Shown: positions 6,654 to 13,159 of the stretch, piece by piece
Position numbering within the stretch: the stretch's first letter is position 1
Layout of the letters: each line of letters begins with the position of its first letter
Source: Clostridiales bacterium
GTDB taxonomy: Bacteria; Bacillota_A; Clostridia; Saccharofermentanales; Saccharofermentanaceae
Reading direction: 5' to 3'
Assembly (NCBI GenBank): GCA_017649745.1
Contig: JAGCGE010000068.1
Span: forward strand, 1 to 15,845
Length of the DNA stretch: 15,845 nt
Notes under the pieces: generated by a model
The model's database searches: none
What the model saw: the letters and a program-made list of their open reading frames with translations, nothing else
Told to the model about the DNA's origin: nothing
Position numbers and translations under genes: made by a program

Positions 6654-6968
6654 ATGTATGAGTTTGAACAGTTGGAAGAAAATGAGGTCAGACAATATCC
6701 TGAGCTGCATGGCGCAGGCGGGATCGGTGAAGATGTCAAGAAGGCTATGAGCGATTATACCCGTCGTCTGGCATTCATCAAAGGCAAGGATTTTCATGAG
6801 TGTGACACTAGTTCGACCAAAGATGTGGTCAGCGAACTTATCAGACAGATGAGGACTATATCCGAATCGATGGATGAGGTCGATTTCATGATCGATAATC
6901 TCTTTCACATTATAAGATCAGGTGTCTTGGACGAAGAGGACAAGATCGCCGAGAATACGGAGGTATGA
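6654..6968 (+). CDS. Small acidic helical protein, candidate type VII partner protein 2
   Basis: 104 residues, with GGAGG 8 bases before the ATG and only 14 bases after the previous stop. The protein is acidic (many E/D) and looks like two long helices (~residues 20-45 and 55-92) joined around a short loop, ending in an acidic tail. No signal peptide or known motif is visible. The two-helix hairpin of about 100 residues is the shape of WXG100/ESAT-6 and LXG-partner proteins, although the W-x-G turn itself is absent. Genes of this kind encode chaperone or co-secreted partners of the large protein at the end of the operon, so that role is inferred here. Confidence 0.65.
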   Translation: MYEFEQLEENEVRQYPELHGAGGIGEDVKKAMSDYTRRLAFIKGKDFHECDTSSTKDVVSELIRQMRTISESMDEVDFMIDNLFHIIRSGVLDEEDKIAENTEV

Positions 6969-6972
6969 GGCC

Positions 6973-7239
6973 ATGAAATCTATGACTCGCGTTAACCTAA
7001 ATGGTCTTGCCAAAGATATCTCGATGTTCAGTTCCGAAAGAAACGACAACACTCTCGACAGAAAAGCAGAATTACTGACTTATTCCAAAGGGGCACCTAT
7101 CGATGCGATCAACGATTGTCTCGATTCGTATAACTCATTTTGCGACAACCTCAACAGAGTATACGCATCAACAGAGAGATATCTGGAACAGGCGCTTACC
7201 AATCTGCAGAACGTCGAGCAAGACAACAAGATCAACTAA
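6973..7239 (+). CDS. Small helical protein, candidate type VII partner protein 3
   Basis: 88 residues. The start is the ATG at 6973, five bases after the previous TGA, with GGAGG ending 9 bases upstream. A second Met at codon 4 is possible. The sequence is mixed-charge and largely helical, with a stretch of conserved-looking aromatic and small residues (DCLDSYNSFCDNLNRVYAS) followed by a Gln/Asn-rich end. No Trp, signal peptide or membrane segment is present. Tight spacing on both sides places it in the same transcript as its neighbours and directly before the metallopeptidase gene, where a targeting partner would be expected. I do not recognise a named family. Confidence 0.65.
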   Translation: MKSMTRVNLNGLAKDISMFSSERNDNTLDRKAELLTYSKGAPIDAINDCLDSYNSFCDNLNRVYASTERYLEQALTNLQNVEQDNKIN

Positions 7240-7257
7240 AACACTAGGTATATGATT

Positions 7258-9084
7258 ATGAGATATTATTCAAGCGATTACAGAGCAAATCTGGAAAAAG
7301 AAATTATAAGAACCAGAGATTCCGTAGGTCATCCAAATTATACGGTAAGGATCTCTTCAGCACCTTCTCCTGTTGAAGGAAATTCTATCAAGAACGAGTG
7401 TCTGGTGACTGCAACCGATGCACAAAGCAGGATCGCCTATGTCATGAGCCGTCTTGGCCAGCTGAGTAATGAACTAGCTAATTTCTATGCATCCACGGAC
7501 AATATAGCTGATTCGGTATATGGCGCAGCTCAGGATATAAATCAGATAATAACAGAAGCCAGTAATGCTCTTCTCAGGATCGATAATGTCTTAAATGGCG
7601 TTGGACAATATCATGGACAACCTGTGTCTTCTAAGAATCTTAAAGCAGCAGGGTTTAAGAATGAAAAGTACGACGAGATAAAAGAGACTATCCGGAATAA
7701 TATCATTGAGGGACAAAAGAAATATGGTTGCTTAAACTTCGAATTAACATCTGATTATTTACACCGTATTATCCAGAAATTGGAGAACAACAACTCCCTC
7801 TCACAGTATGAAAAGGATAATATCAATTTCTTCTCTTTCTATTTCCTGGAGAATATCAGGAACAACAATATTGCCTATAGAGTAAAGTGTCTTCCGCTGA
7901 TAAATGACCTGTACAAATGCCATGTCCTTAACCGCTACGACGAGTTCTATTGTGCCGCAGATCTCCCTGACGAGACACGCAATGCTTGTATCGCGATATA
8001 TGAATTCTTAAATCCGTCGGCTAAAAAGATCGTGGATGTCTTTTTCGAGCGTGCCGTAAATTCTCCTAATTGCAATGCCCTGAATGACTATGCCAGAAAA
8101 AATGTCGAGATAATAAAATACGATCTTTATACAGCAGACTCCAAATTAAGGTTCCTGGTACTGAGCTATCTTCCTGAATTGACGCTCACGGGCATAAGTA
8201 CCGGAGAGACCGCAAAATATGATCATGATACCAAATCACTATTTCTGAATATGCATCAGGATCCCGAGAATCCAAGTAACCTCGATTGCAGTTTTTTCCA
8301 TGAATTCGGTCATGCGCTCGATGATCTGTTATGCGAAGATATGGTCGTTCCTCTGGCCAAAGATATCTTCTATCTGTCAACTGATTATCGCTACGAGATG
8401 CTGGCTGATTTCAGGAGCAATATGAAGACCGTACTCAGTGATTACGGATACACGTTTAAACAAGAGGAGTTAAGTGAACTGCTCGACTTCATCATATCTA
8501 AAGAGAGCATCAATATCTCGACCGAGGATGATCCTGATTACTACAAGAAACTGCTCCCTCGCAAGTGGACTAAGAAAATGAAGAATGCATATTCGGATCT
8601 GAGAGATTACTACGGATACAGGAATTACATTTTCGAAGAATCCGGTGAAGAAGCTTTCTATACCGAAATAAAACCGGGATTCATCGATGATTCCGAAGAG
8701 ACCATAATCGCAGGCGACCTGATAGGCGCATTAACAAATAATAAGCTCGGATCGGTCGGCGATTCGCACGCAATAAATCCGTATGACCCTGAGACATTCG
8801 GAGGCAAAAAAGAGAATAGCCGAGATGACATAAAGAACGTAAAAGCTCTGCACAAACTCCTGAAGAAAAAGTCTTATTGGGCCAGACATGCAAGCTTTAT
8901 CAGCATCGACGGCTGGTTCGACGGTCACACAGCGGGAACAGAATTCTTCGCCGAGAGTTTCGACGACAGGATACATGGTGTCGATCAGACATATAACAGA
9001 AAGATCTTCCCGACAGCCATCGACAGATTCGAGAAAGATCTTGATGATGCTGTCAGGATCGCGGCTGATAAGCAGGATGAATAA
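7258..9084 (+). CDS. Zinc metallopeptidase with anthrax-lethal-factor-like motifs; candidate type VII effector
   Basis: 608 residues from the ATG at 7258 (AGG 9 bases upstream; the ATG at 7252 is only 3 bases from it). Residues ~55-120 are a helical, Ala/Ser/Asn-rich segment like an export domain. There is no Sec signal peptide. Residues ~150-300 form a helical middle region. HEFGHALDDLL at 348-358 supplies the zinc-binding HExxH and Glu349 the catalytic base. TEFFAESF at 561-568 supplies the third zinc ligand, Glu562. From memory, anthrax lethal factor (M34/ATLF) has HEFGHAVDD and EAEFFAEAF, followed by a similar helical end. Here ~210 residues separate the motifs, far more than in lethal factor, with GALTNNK (490-496) and a YW pair in the insert, as in several polymorphic-toxin metallopeptidases. 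It closes the operon. No immunity gene follows. The protease call is firm; secretion and target are inferred. Confidence 0.82.
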   Translation: MRYYSSDYRANLEKEIIRTRDSVGHPNYTVRISSAPSPVEGNSIKNECLVTATDAQSRIAYVMSRLGQLSNELANFYASTDNIADSVYGAAQDINQIITEASNALLRIDNVLNGVGQYHGQPVSSKNLKAAGFKNEKYDEIKETIRNNIIEGQKKYGCLNFELTSDYLHRIIQKLENNNSLSQYEKDNINFFSFYFLENIRNNNIAYRVKCLPLINDLYKCHVLNRYDEFYCAADLPDETRNACIAIYEFLNPSAKKIVDVFFERAVNSPNCNALNDYARKNVEIIKYDLYTADSKLRFLVLSYLPELTLTGISTGETAKYDHDTKSLFLNMHQDPENPSNLDCSFFHEFGHALDDLLCEDMVVPLAKDIFYLSTDYRYEMLADFRSNMKTVLSDYGYTFKQEELSELLDFIISKESINISTEDDPDYYKKLLPRKWTKKMKNAYSDLRDYYGYRNYIFEESGEEAFYTEIKPGFIDDSEETIIAGDLIGALTNNKLGSVGDSHAINPYDPETFGGKKENSRDDIKNVKALHKLLKKKSYWARHASFISIDGWFDGHTAGTEFFAESFDDRIHGVDQTYNRKIFPTAIDRFEKDLDDAVRIAADKQDE

Positions 9085-9107
9085 AAAAGGCGGGGAACTT
9101 CCCCGCC
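9083..9107 (-). terminator. Convergent GC-rich terminator
   Basis: GGCGGGG (9089-9095) and CCCCGCC (9101-9107) form a 7-bp GC stem with an AACTT loop whose A/T bases could extend it. The minus strand reads straight into TTTTTT (9088-9083), so this is a strong terminator for the lipoprotein gene at 9125. It starts 4 bases after the metallopeptidase stop and can act as a hairpin there, but without a U tract on that strand. Confidence 0.88.
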
Positions 9108-9124
9108 GGTAGATGTGTGATCTT

Positions 9125-10258
9125 TTATTCTAAGTAACCGAAGTACAGCACCTGAGCCTCAACTACCCAGTAATCTCCGTCAGAAGTTACATCGAAAACA
9201 TAGTACTGAGCATCAAGTGTAGTACAACAATATTGACCATTCTCGTTTTTCTGAAGCGCACCGAAAGCATCCTGCTCAAAGTTAGGACGGCCTTCCTTCG
9301 GAATATAGACTCTCAGCATGAGTGGAGCCATGTTGAGGTCATCATAGTACCACTGCCAGATGATCTTATAATCAGTTGTGATCTCATCTCCTACAGATAA
9401 CAAAGCTGACTCAAATGCCTCTTCTTCGGCGTCTTCGAGAGCATTATCACCTACATTACAGATCAGTTCCCATAAACTATCGCTTTCTTGGCTGGCTTCA
9501 TACCAGTTATCAAAATCCGCCAGCCCATCAAAAAATCCGTCAACTCCGCTATTAAGAGCGTCATCGGCAACTCTTCCTGCAGAACTTGAAAGACTGTTAT
9601 TAAGCTCATCATCCAATATGAGAGTTACATAGTATAATTCACCTGCATCGGTCGTAGGCTGATAACCTTTTGTATCCATCCAGGATAAAAGCTTGTCATA
9701 AGCAAGCACGCAAGTCTGAAGATTGGTGTATCTGTCTTCTTCGATAGTCCAATCGTAATAGGACTGCTCACAAAAAGTGTAGACCCTCTCACCATCAACT
9801 GTATAATACGGCTGAACGAAGATCCTGCTGGCTTCGCCATCATAATAAGGCAGGAGGCAGTAATTGGTTGTCACCTCGAACTCATTACTTCTGATACCAT
9901 AATTTTCATCCAGATGCTGGATCACATATCCTTCTGCACCCGGAACAGGATCCCAAACGATAACCCTGTAATTTCCCGATACAGTACCGAGAAAATTCGT
10001 CGGTTCATCAAGCAAAGGATATGTCTGTTCGGTCGATGCCTCGGTTATCACTTCCTCTGATGTGGGAGTATCCTTTTCAGTATTTACGTAACCATCATCG
10101 TCGTCTTCATCTTCGTCCTCATCGTCATAGGCTCTTTCAGTTTTCTTGGAACTTCTCTTCTTACTGGATCGCCTTCTTCCTGAATCTGATGAACAGGAAC
10201 TGGCAAATACCGAAACACACAAGATCAATGATAATGCAATCAATAATTTCTTCTTCAT
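9125..10258 (-). CDS. Lipoprotein with charged linker and possible Fn3-like segment
   Basis: 377 residues, with a run of six G about 8 bases before the ATG. The signal peptide ends at a FASSC lipobox (Cys22). Next comes a short basic stretch (R/K/S, ~residues 27-41) followed by an extremely acidic run (~residues 43-56) and a Thr/Glu linker to ~residue 80. Residues ~88-170 look like a fibronectin-III or similar beta-sandwich: YRVIVWDPVPGAEGYVIQHL resembles the 'v.l.W..v.gA.gY.v' start of bacterial Fn3 repeats. The remaining ~200 residues are acidic and aromatic with no known motif. It is an exported, membrane-anchored protein transcribed on its own between two strong terminators. Function is unknown. 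A surface binding or scaffold role is a guess from the Fn3-like part. Confidence 0.75.
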   Translation of the reverse strand: MKKKLLIALSLILCVSVFASSCSSDSGRRRSSKKRSSKKTERAYDDEDEDEDDDDGYVNTEKDTPTSEEVITEASTEQTYPLLDEPTNFLGTVSGNYRVIVWDPVPGAEGYVIQHLDENYGIRSNEFEVTTNYCLLPYYDGEASRIFVQPYYTVDGERVYTFCEQSYYDWTIEEDRYTNLQTCVLAYDKLLSWMDTKGYQPTTDAGELYYVTLILDDELNNSLSSSAGRVADDALNSGVDGFFDGLADFDNWYEASQESDSLWELICNVGDNALEDAEEEAFESALLSVGDEITTDYKIIWQWYYDDLNMAPLMLRVYIPKEGRPNFEQDAFGALQKNENGQYCCTTLDAQYYVFDVTSDGDYWVVEAQVLYFGYLE

Positions 10259-10282
10259 AACTCACGCCCCCCTAATGAACTG

Positions 10283-10291
10283 ATTATAACA
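10283..10291 (-). promoter_or_regulatory. Extended -10 promoter box for the 9125-10258 lipoprotein gene
   Basis: The minus strand reads TGTTATAAT (TGnTATAAT), 24 bases upstream of the ATG and just downstream of the previous gene's terminator. The -35 position falls inside that terminator hairpin (TGTCAT) and matches the consensus poorly. Confidence 0.5.
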
Positions 10292-10298
10292 TTTAATC

Positions 10299-10336
10299 AA
10301 AAAATATGACAGTGGAGATATTCCCCACTGTCATAT
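10299..10336 (-). terminator. Intrinsic terminator of the HD-GYP gene
   Basis: The arms at 10304-10315 and 10325-10336 form a perfect 12-bp stem (ATATGACAGTGG with CCACTGTCATAT) around 9 bases. The minus strand continues into a run of T (10304-10299). It begins 7 bases after the HD-GYP stop codon. Confidence 0.88.
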
Positions 10337-10343
10337 ACTAAGA

Positions 10344-11723
10344 TCAGACTAGTCCGTTCTTTATGAATTTAAGGAAAACATCCGCGATCTTTGGATCAAA
10401 CTGCGTTCCTTTGTTGTTCTCGATCTCTTTGATGATATCTTCTTTGGTGAGTTTTTTTCGATAGACACGATTGGAATTCATGGCGTCATAAGAATCAGCG
10501 ACACAGATCATCCTGCCGATGAGTGGGATATCCTCGCCCTTTAATCCTTCAGGGTAGCCTTTGCCATCGTATCTCTCATGGTGATAACGAGCGCCCTCGT
10601 CAGCATCAGGAAGGCTCTTAAAGTGGCTTAAGATCTCACTGCCGCGGGTCGTATGCGACTTGATGATGTCGAACTCCTCATCAGTCAGGCGACCGGGTTT
10701 TCCAAGGATATTATCAGGAACACCGATCTTGCCGCAGTCGTGGAGGAGTGCGACATAATATATCCTGTCGAGTTCCTCACCTTCAAAGCCCATGCTCTGG
10801 GCAATGAGTTTCGTATACTGGGCGACTCGGTTGGAGTGACCGTTTGTGTATGGGTCCTTGGCATCTATAAATCCTGTAAATGTCTCGATCGACTCCATGA
10901 TCATATCAAGATCATGCTCGTGGATCCTCTTGTATTTCTTGTACTGCACCTCTGTTATGCAGAAGATCAGTAGTGAAAGAAGCCACACTCCCATGCATAC
11001 AGTAGCGATCCTGAACAAAGGCTCACTCCAGAGCATCCTGTGGAATGTGTAATTAAATTCAAGCGTCGAACCGCTAAGGTCTTCTTCGATCGGAACGTAG
11101 ATTATGATACCCGAAACGATACCTTCATATGCTCCTATAGGCTTCTCAAGTGAATTCTCGCTGGTGCTAGGATAATAAATGAGATAGTCGTCCTTTTTCA
11201 TACGGATCAAGGTCTCACCATCTGTAGTCACAGTATCAAATGAATAATCATTCGGAGTGAATTCACGAAGATCAGGAACTGTCGCTTCGTATTCCTTGTT
11301 GTTTATCTGCTGATGGATCTCAAGAGAGCCATTCCATGCCGACAGAAGATATACTTCACGATCAAAAACGAACTTAAAAGTATAATCGGCGATCTCATCT
11401 TTAAGGTTATTTCGGATATAGATATCGTATGTGTATGCCTGATAATTCGCATCATAAAGGCCTTCATCATAATAATCGATACACTTGGACCATGTACTGC
11501 TTCGAGGCTCGATCCTTACAGATACATCAGTTTCGGAATCATCCATGGATGTAAAGAGCTTCTCACCTTCAAAGGAGCTCTGATGAACTTTTTTATTGTA
11601 AGAATCCCTTAGTATAAGGCTCAAGAAAAACAGACACGCAATGAGGAACAATGTCACCGCGAAAACTATGGTCATTAGTTGTCTGTTCTTTTTCTTCTTA
11701 TCCATCAGATGTGCACTACTCAT
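10344..11723 (-). CDS. Membrane-bound HD-GYP c-di-GMP phosphodiesterase
   Basis: 459 residues. A transmembrane helix at ~17-38 and a second at ~235-258 enclose a ~195-residue extracytoplasmic domain of unrecognised type, which probably senses an outside signal. The cytoplasmic part (~275-459) is a complete HD-GYP domain: NGHSNRVAQY, the HD pair at His328-Asp329 within HDCGKIGVPD, SHTTRG, HHERYDGKGYPEGL with GYP at 389-391, and ADSYDAM. All usual metal and substrate residues are present, so it should hydrolyse c-di-GMP. The start is uncertain: no clear ribosome binding site precedes the first ATG or the in-frame ATG at codon 7. It is transcribed alone, from an extended -10 box at 11762-11770 to a strong terminator. 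A GGDEF cyclase lies 1.4 kb upstream and another at the window edge, so the neighbourhood encodes both synthesis and breakdown of the messenger. Confidence 0.93.
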   Translation of the reverse strand: MSSAHLMDKKKKNRQLMTIVFAVTLFLIACLFFLSLILRDSYNKKVHQSSFEGEKLFTSMDDSETDVSVRIEPRSSTWSKCIDYYDEGLYDANYQAYTYDIYIRNNLKDEIADYTFKFVFDREVYLLSAWNGSLEIHQQINNKEYEATVPDLREFTPNDYSFDTVTTDGETLIRMKKDDYLIYYPSTSENSLEKPIGAYEGIVSGIIIYVPIEEDLSGSTLEFNYTFHRMLWSEPLFRIATVCMGVWLLSLLIFCITEVQYKKYKRIHEHDLDMIMESIETFTGFIDAKDPYTNGHSNRVAQYTKLIAQSMGFEGEELDRIYYVALLHDCGKIGVPDNILGKPGRLTDEEFDIIKSHTTRGSEILSHFKSLPDADEGARYHHERYDGKGYPEGLKGEDIPLIGRMICVADSYDAMNSNRVYRKKLTKEDIIKEIENNKGTQFDPKIADVFLKFIKNGLV

Positions 11724-11761
11724 TAACTGAAATAAAAAACTAAGCCCCGTCTAATGATTCG

Positions 11762-11770
11762 ATTATATCA
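11762..11770 (-). promoter_or_regulatory. Extended -10 box for the HD-GYP gene
   Basis: The minus strand reads TGATATAAT, ~38 bases before the first ATG. It is the same 9-mer as both arms of the 6256-6282 palindrome. No good -35 is present 16-18 bases upstream, consistent with an extended -10 promoter. Confidence 0.5.
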
Positions 11771-11864
11771 CCCAAGTAAGGATTTTTTGACACCTTAGGA
11801 TGCATGTTAATAATATCTTTTCATTTATGAGCGCCTATTGTCCTTTCTCTGACTATATATGGTA

Positions 11865-11902
11865 AAACAAAAAAGGCTGACCACTTCAAAGTGATCAGCC
11901 TT
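11865..11902 (-). terminator. Intrinsic terminator of the 11927 lipoprotein gene
   Basis: The arms at 11873-11886 and 11889-11902 (AAGGCTGACCACTT with AAGTGATCAGCCTT) pair over 14 bp with one position that is G:U in the minus-strand RNA. The minus strand then runs into TTTTTTGTTTT. The hairpin starts 24 bases after the stop codon. Confidence 0.88.
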
Positions 11903-11926
11903 AAAGATATAGTCATCTGTTAACTA

Positions 11927-13081
11927 TCAACCAATGTCAAAACCGAGCATTCCATACATAGCGCTGTAGAGGTCTTCCGAGTAATTACCGGATGTTGCAA
12001 GGATGCTCTTGCCAGGCATCATTGTAAGATCGTCAGCGTTGAATGAGTTGAGAACAAGAGTCAGGAACTCAGGATCATCTAAAGCTGTATCAAGATCGCC
12101 CTCATAGCTCTCTGCTGCTGCCTGAATAGCTACATCCAGGACATCAGTTAAATTGCTTGGTGCATTGAAAACGATGAGTGTGTTGTAACCCTTGTCTTCA
12201 ACTGAGAACTGTGTCTGAGCGTAGATCGTATTCATGATCTCGTATGTTCTTGCATACTGCTCTTCTGTAAGTGTATCGAAATCGAAACCGAGTGAATAAA
12301 CGAAGTCTTCAGCGAGGTACTGACGTGTCTCATCTACAAAAGCCTGACCATCCATAGTGCTGTCGAGAGCTGTGATCTGTGAAGGATCGTTATTAATGAC
12401 TGCGAGGATCATTGCTGTAGATCCGTCTGTATAAGAGATCGAGAAAGAACACTCATACTTTACTTCGCCTAAAACGATATTGCCGTTGTACTCTTTGAAA
12501 TAGAAAGTAGCTGTGCAATTCTTGTCGTTGCTGCCTACGAATTCCTTAGTAAATACGTTACCGTTGCCTGCGATCTCATCTAATGCAAGCTCAAATCCTT
12601 CTGCAGCGCAGTCGCCGAGATCACCGTTAGCAGCAAATGTTGTTCCGTAGAAGTCGATACCGCCAGAGATCATGGCATTACCTCTGAGGTTGCTGATCGA
12701 TACTTCACCTACTGTGGAATCTGCTATCGTTGAAGCTTCGTCAGAGTTATTATAAACACCGATATCGATGCTCTTGTTGTCAGCATTCTTCAATGTTACA
12801 TAGCTTGGGTGCCATGCGTGAGCTGAGACATTCGTTGTTCCTACAGAATCACTGCTGAAGCTCCAGCCGTTATCCGTAAGGTCCTTAACTGCCATAGGGA
12901 AATCATAAGTTACGCCGTCGATAACGAACTTACCGACATTTGTGTCATCCATCTTCTCAGCTACGAGAGTCTTCGCTTCATCCTGCCAAGGTGTCTTATC
13001 CTTCTTGAGATTACATCCTGAAACAAGACATACTGAAAGAGCGACAGCCAAAATCGCTGATACAATCCTAGTGTTCTTCAT
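11927..13081 (-). CDS. Secreted lipoprotein of unknown function
   Basis: 384 residues, with AGGAAGGA ~10 bases before the ATG. The signal peptide ends in a LVSGC lipobox (Cys23). Residues ~45-120 (VGKFVIDGVTYDFPMAVKDLTDNGWSFS and what follows) resemble the short beta-rich modules of clostridial lipoproteins in which a 'DG.tY.lp..v.dl...GW' pattern recurs, but I cannot name the family. The C-terminal ~150 residues are helical and acidic. It is membrane-anchored outside the cell, transcribed alone from the promoter at 13121-13148 and ended by the 11865-11902 hairpin. The promoter carries a perfect 16-bp palindrome, so expression is probably regulated. It lies between a c-di-GMP phosphodiesterase and a cyclase gene; whether it is linked to them is unknown. 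Confidence 0.8.
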   Translation of the reverse strand: MKNTRIVSAILAVALSVCLVSGCNLKKDKTPWQDEAKTLVAEKMDDTNVGKFVIDGVTYDFPMAVKDLTDNGWSFSSDSVGTTNVSAHAWHPSYVTLKNADNKSIDIGVYNNSDEASTIADSTVGEVSISNLRGNAMISGGIDFYGTTFAANGDLGDCAAEGFELALDEIAGNGNVFTKEFVGSNDKNCTATFYFKEYNGNIVLGEVKYECSFSISYTDGSTAMILAVINNDPSQITALDSTMDGQAFVDETRQYLAEDFVYSLGFDFDTLTEEQYARTYEIMNTIYAQTQFSVEDKGYNTLIVFNAPSNLTDVLDVAIQAAAESYEGDLDTALDDPEFLTLVLNSFNADDLTMMPGKSILATSGNYSEDLYSAMYGMLGFDIG

Positions 13082-13107
13082 ATAGAAATGTCCTTCCTGA
13101 AAATATT

Positions 13108-13123
13108 AATCAACTAGTTGATT
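13108..13123. promoter_or_regulatory. Perfect 16-bp palindrome at the -10/start of transcription (candidate operator)
   Basis: AATCAACTAGTTGATT is fully self-complementary and covers the last three bases of the -10 box (13121-13123 on the plus strand) and the predicted +1 region of the lipoprotein promoter. That is where a dimeric repressor would block initiation. It has no U tract and no loop, so it is not a terminator. The regulator is unknown. Confidence 0.45.
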
Positions 13124-13148
13124 GTATCAAAGATATAAGAAATCACAA
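13121..13148 (-). promoter_or_regulatory. Promoter of the 11927-13081 lipoprotein gene
   Basis: The minus strand has TTGTGA (13148-13143), a 16-base spacer, and TACAAT (13126-13121) with an extended TGA just before it. It lies ~40 bases upstream of the ATG and overlaps the palindrome at 13108-13123. Confidence 0.55.
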
Positions 13149-13159
13149 TGAAATGGCGA

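Noticed and set aside
6412..7239. Classical WXG100 (ESAT-6) proteins
   Set aside because: None of the three small proteins has a central W-x-G turn. They are called only small helical partner candidates.
7258..7560. Canonical LXG domain at the start of the metallopeptidase
   Set aside because: The first 100 residues are partly helical but I cannot see the L-x-G motif or the long uninterrupted helices of that domain, so the LXG label is not applied.
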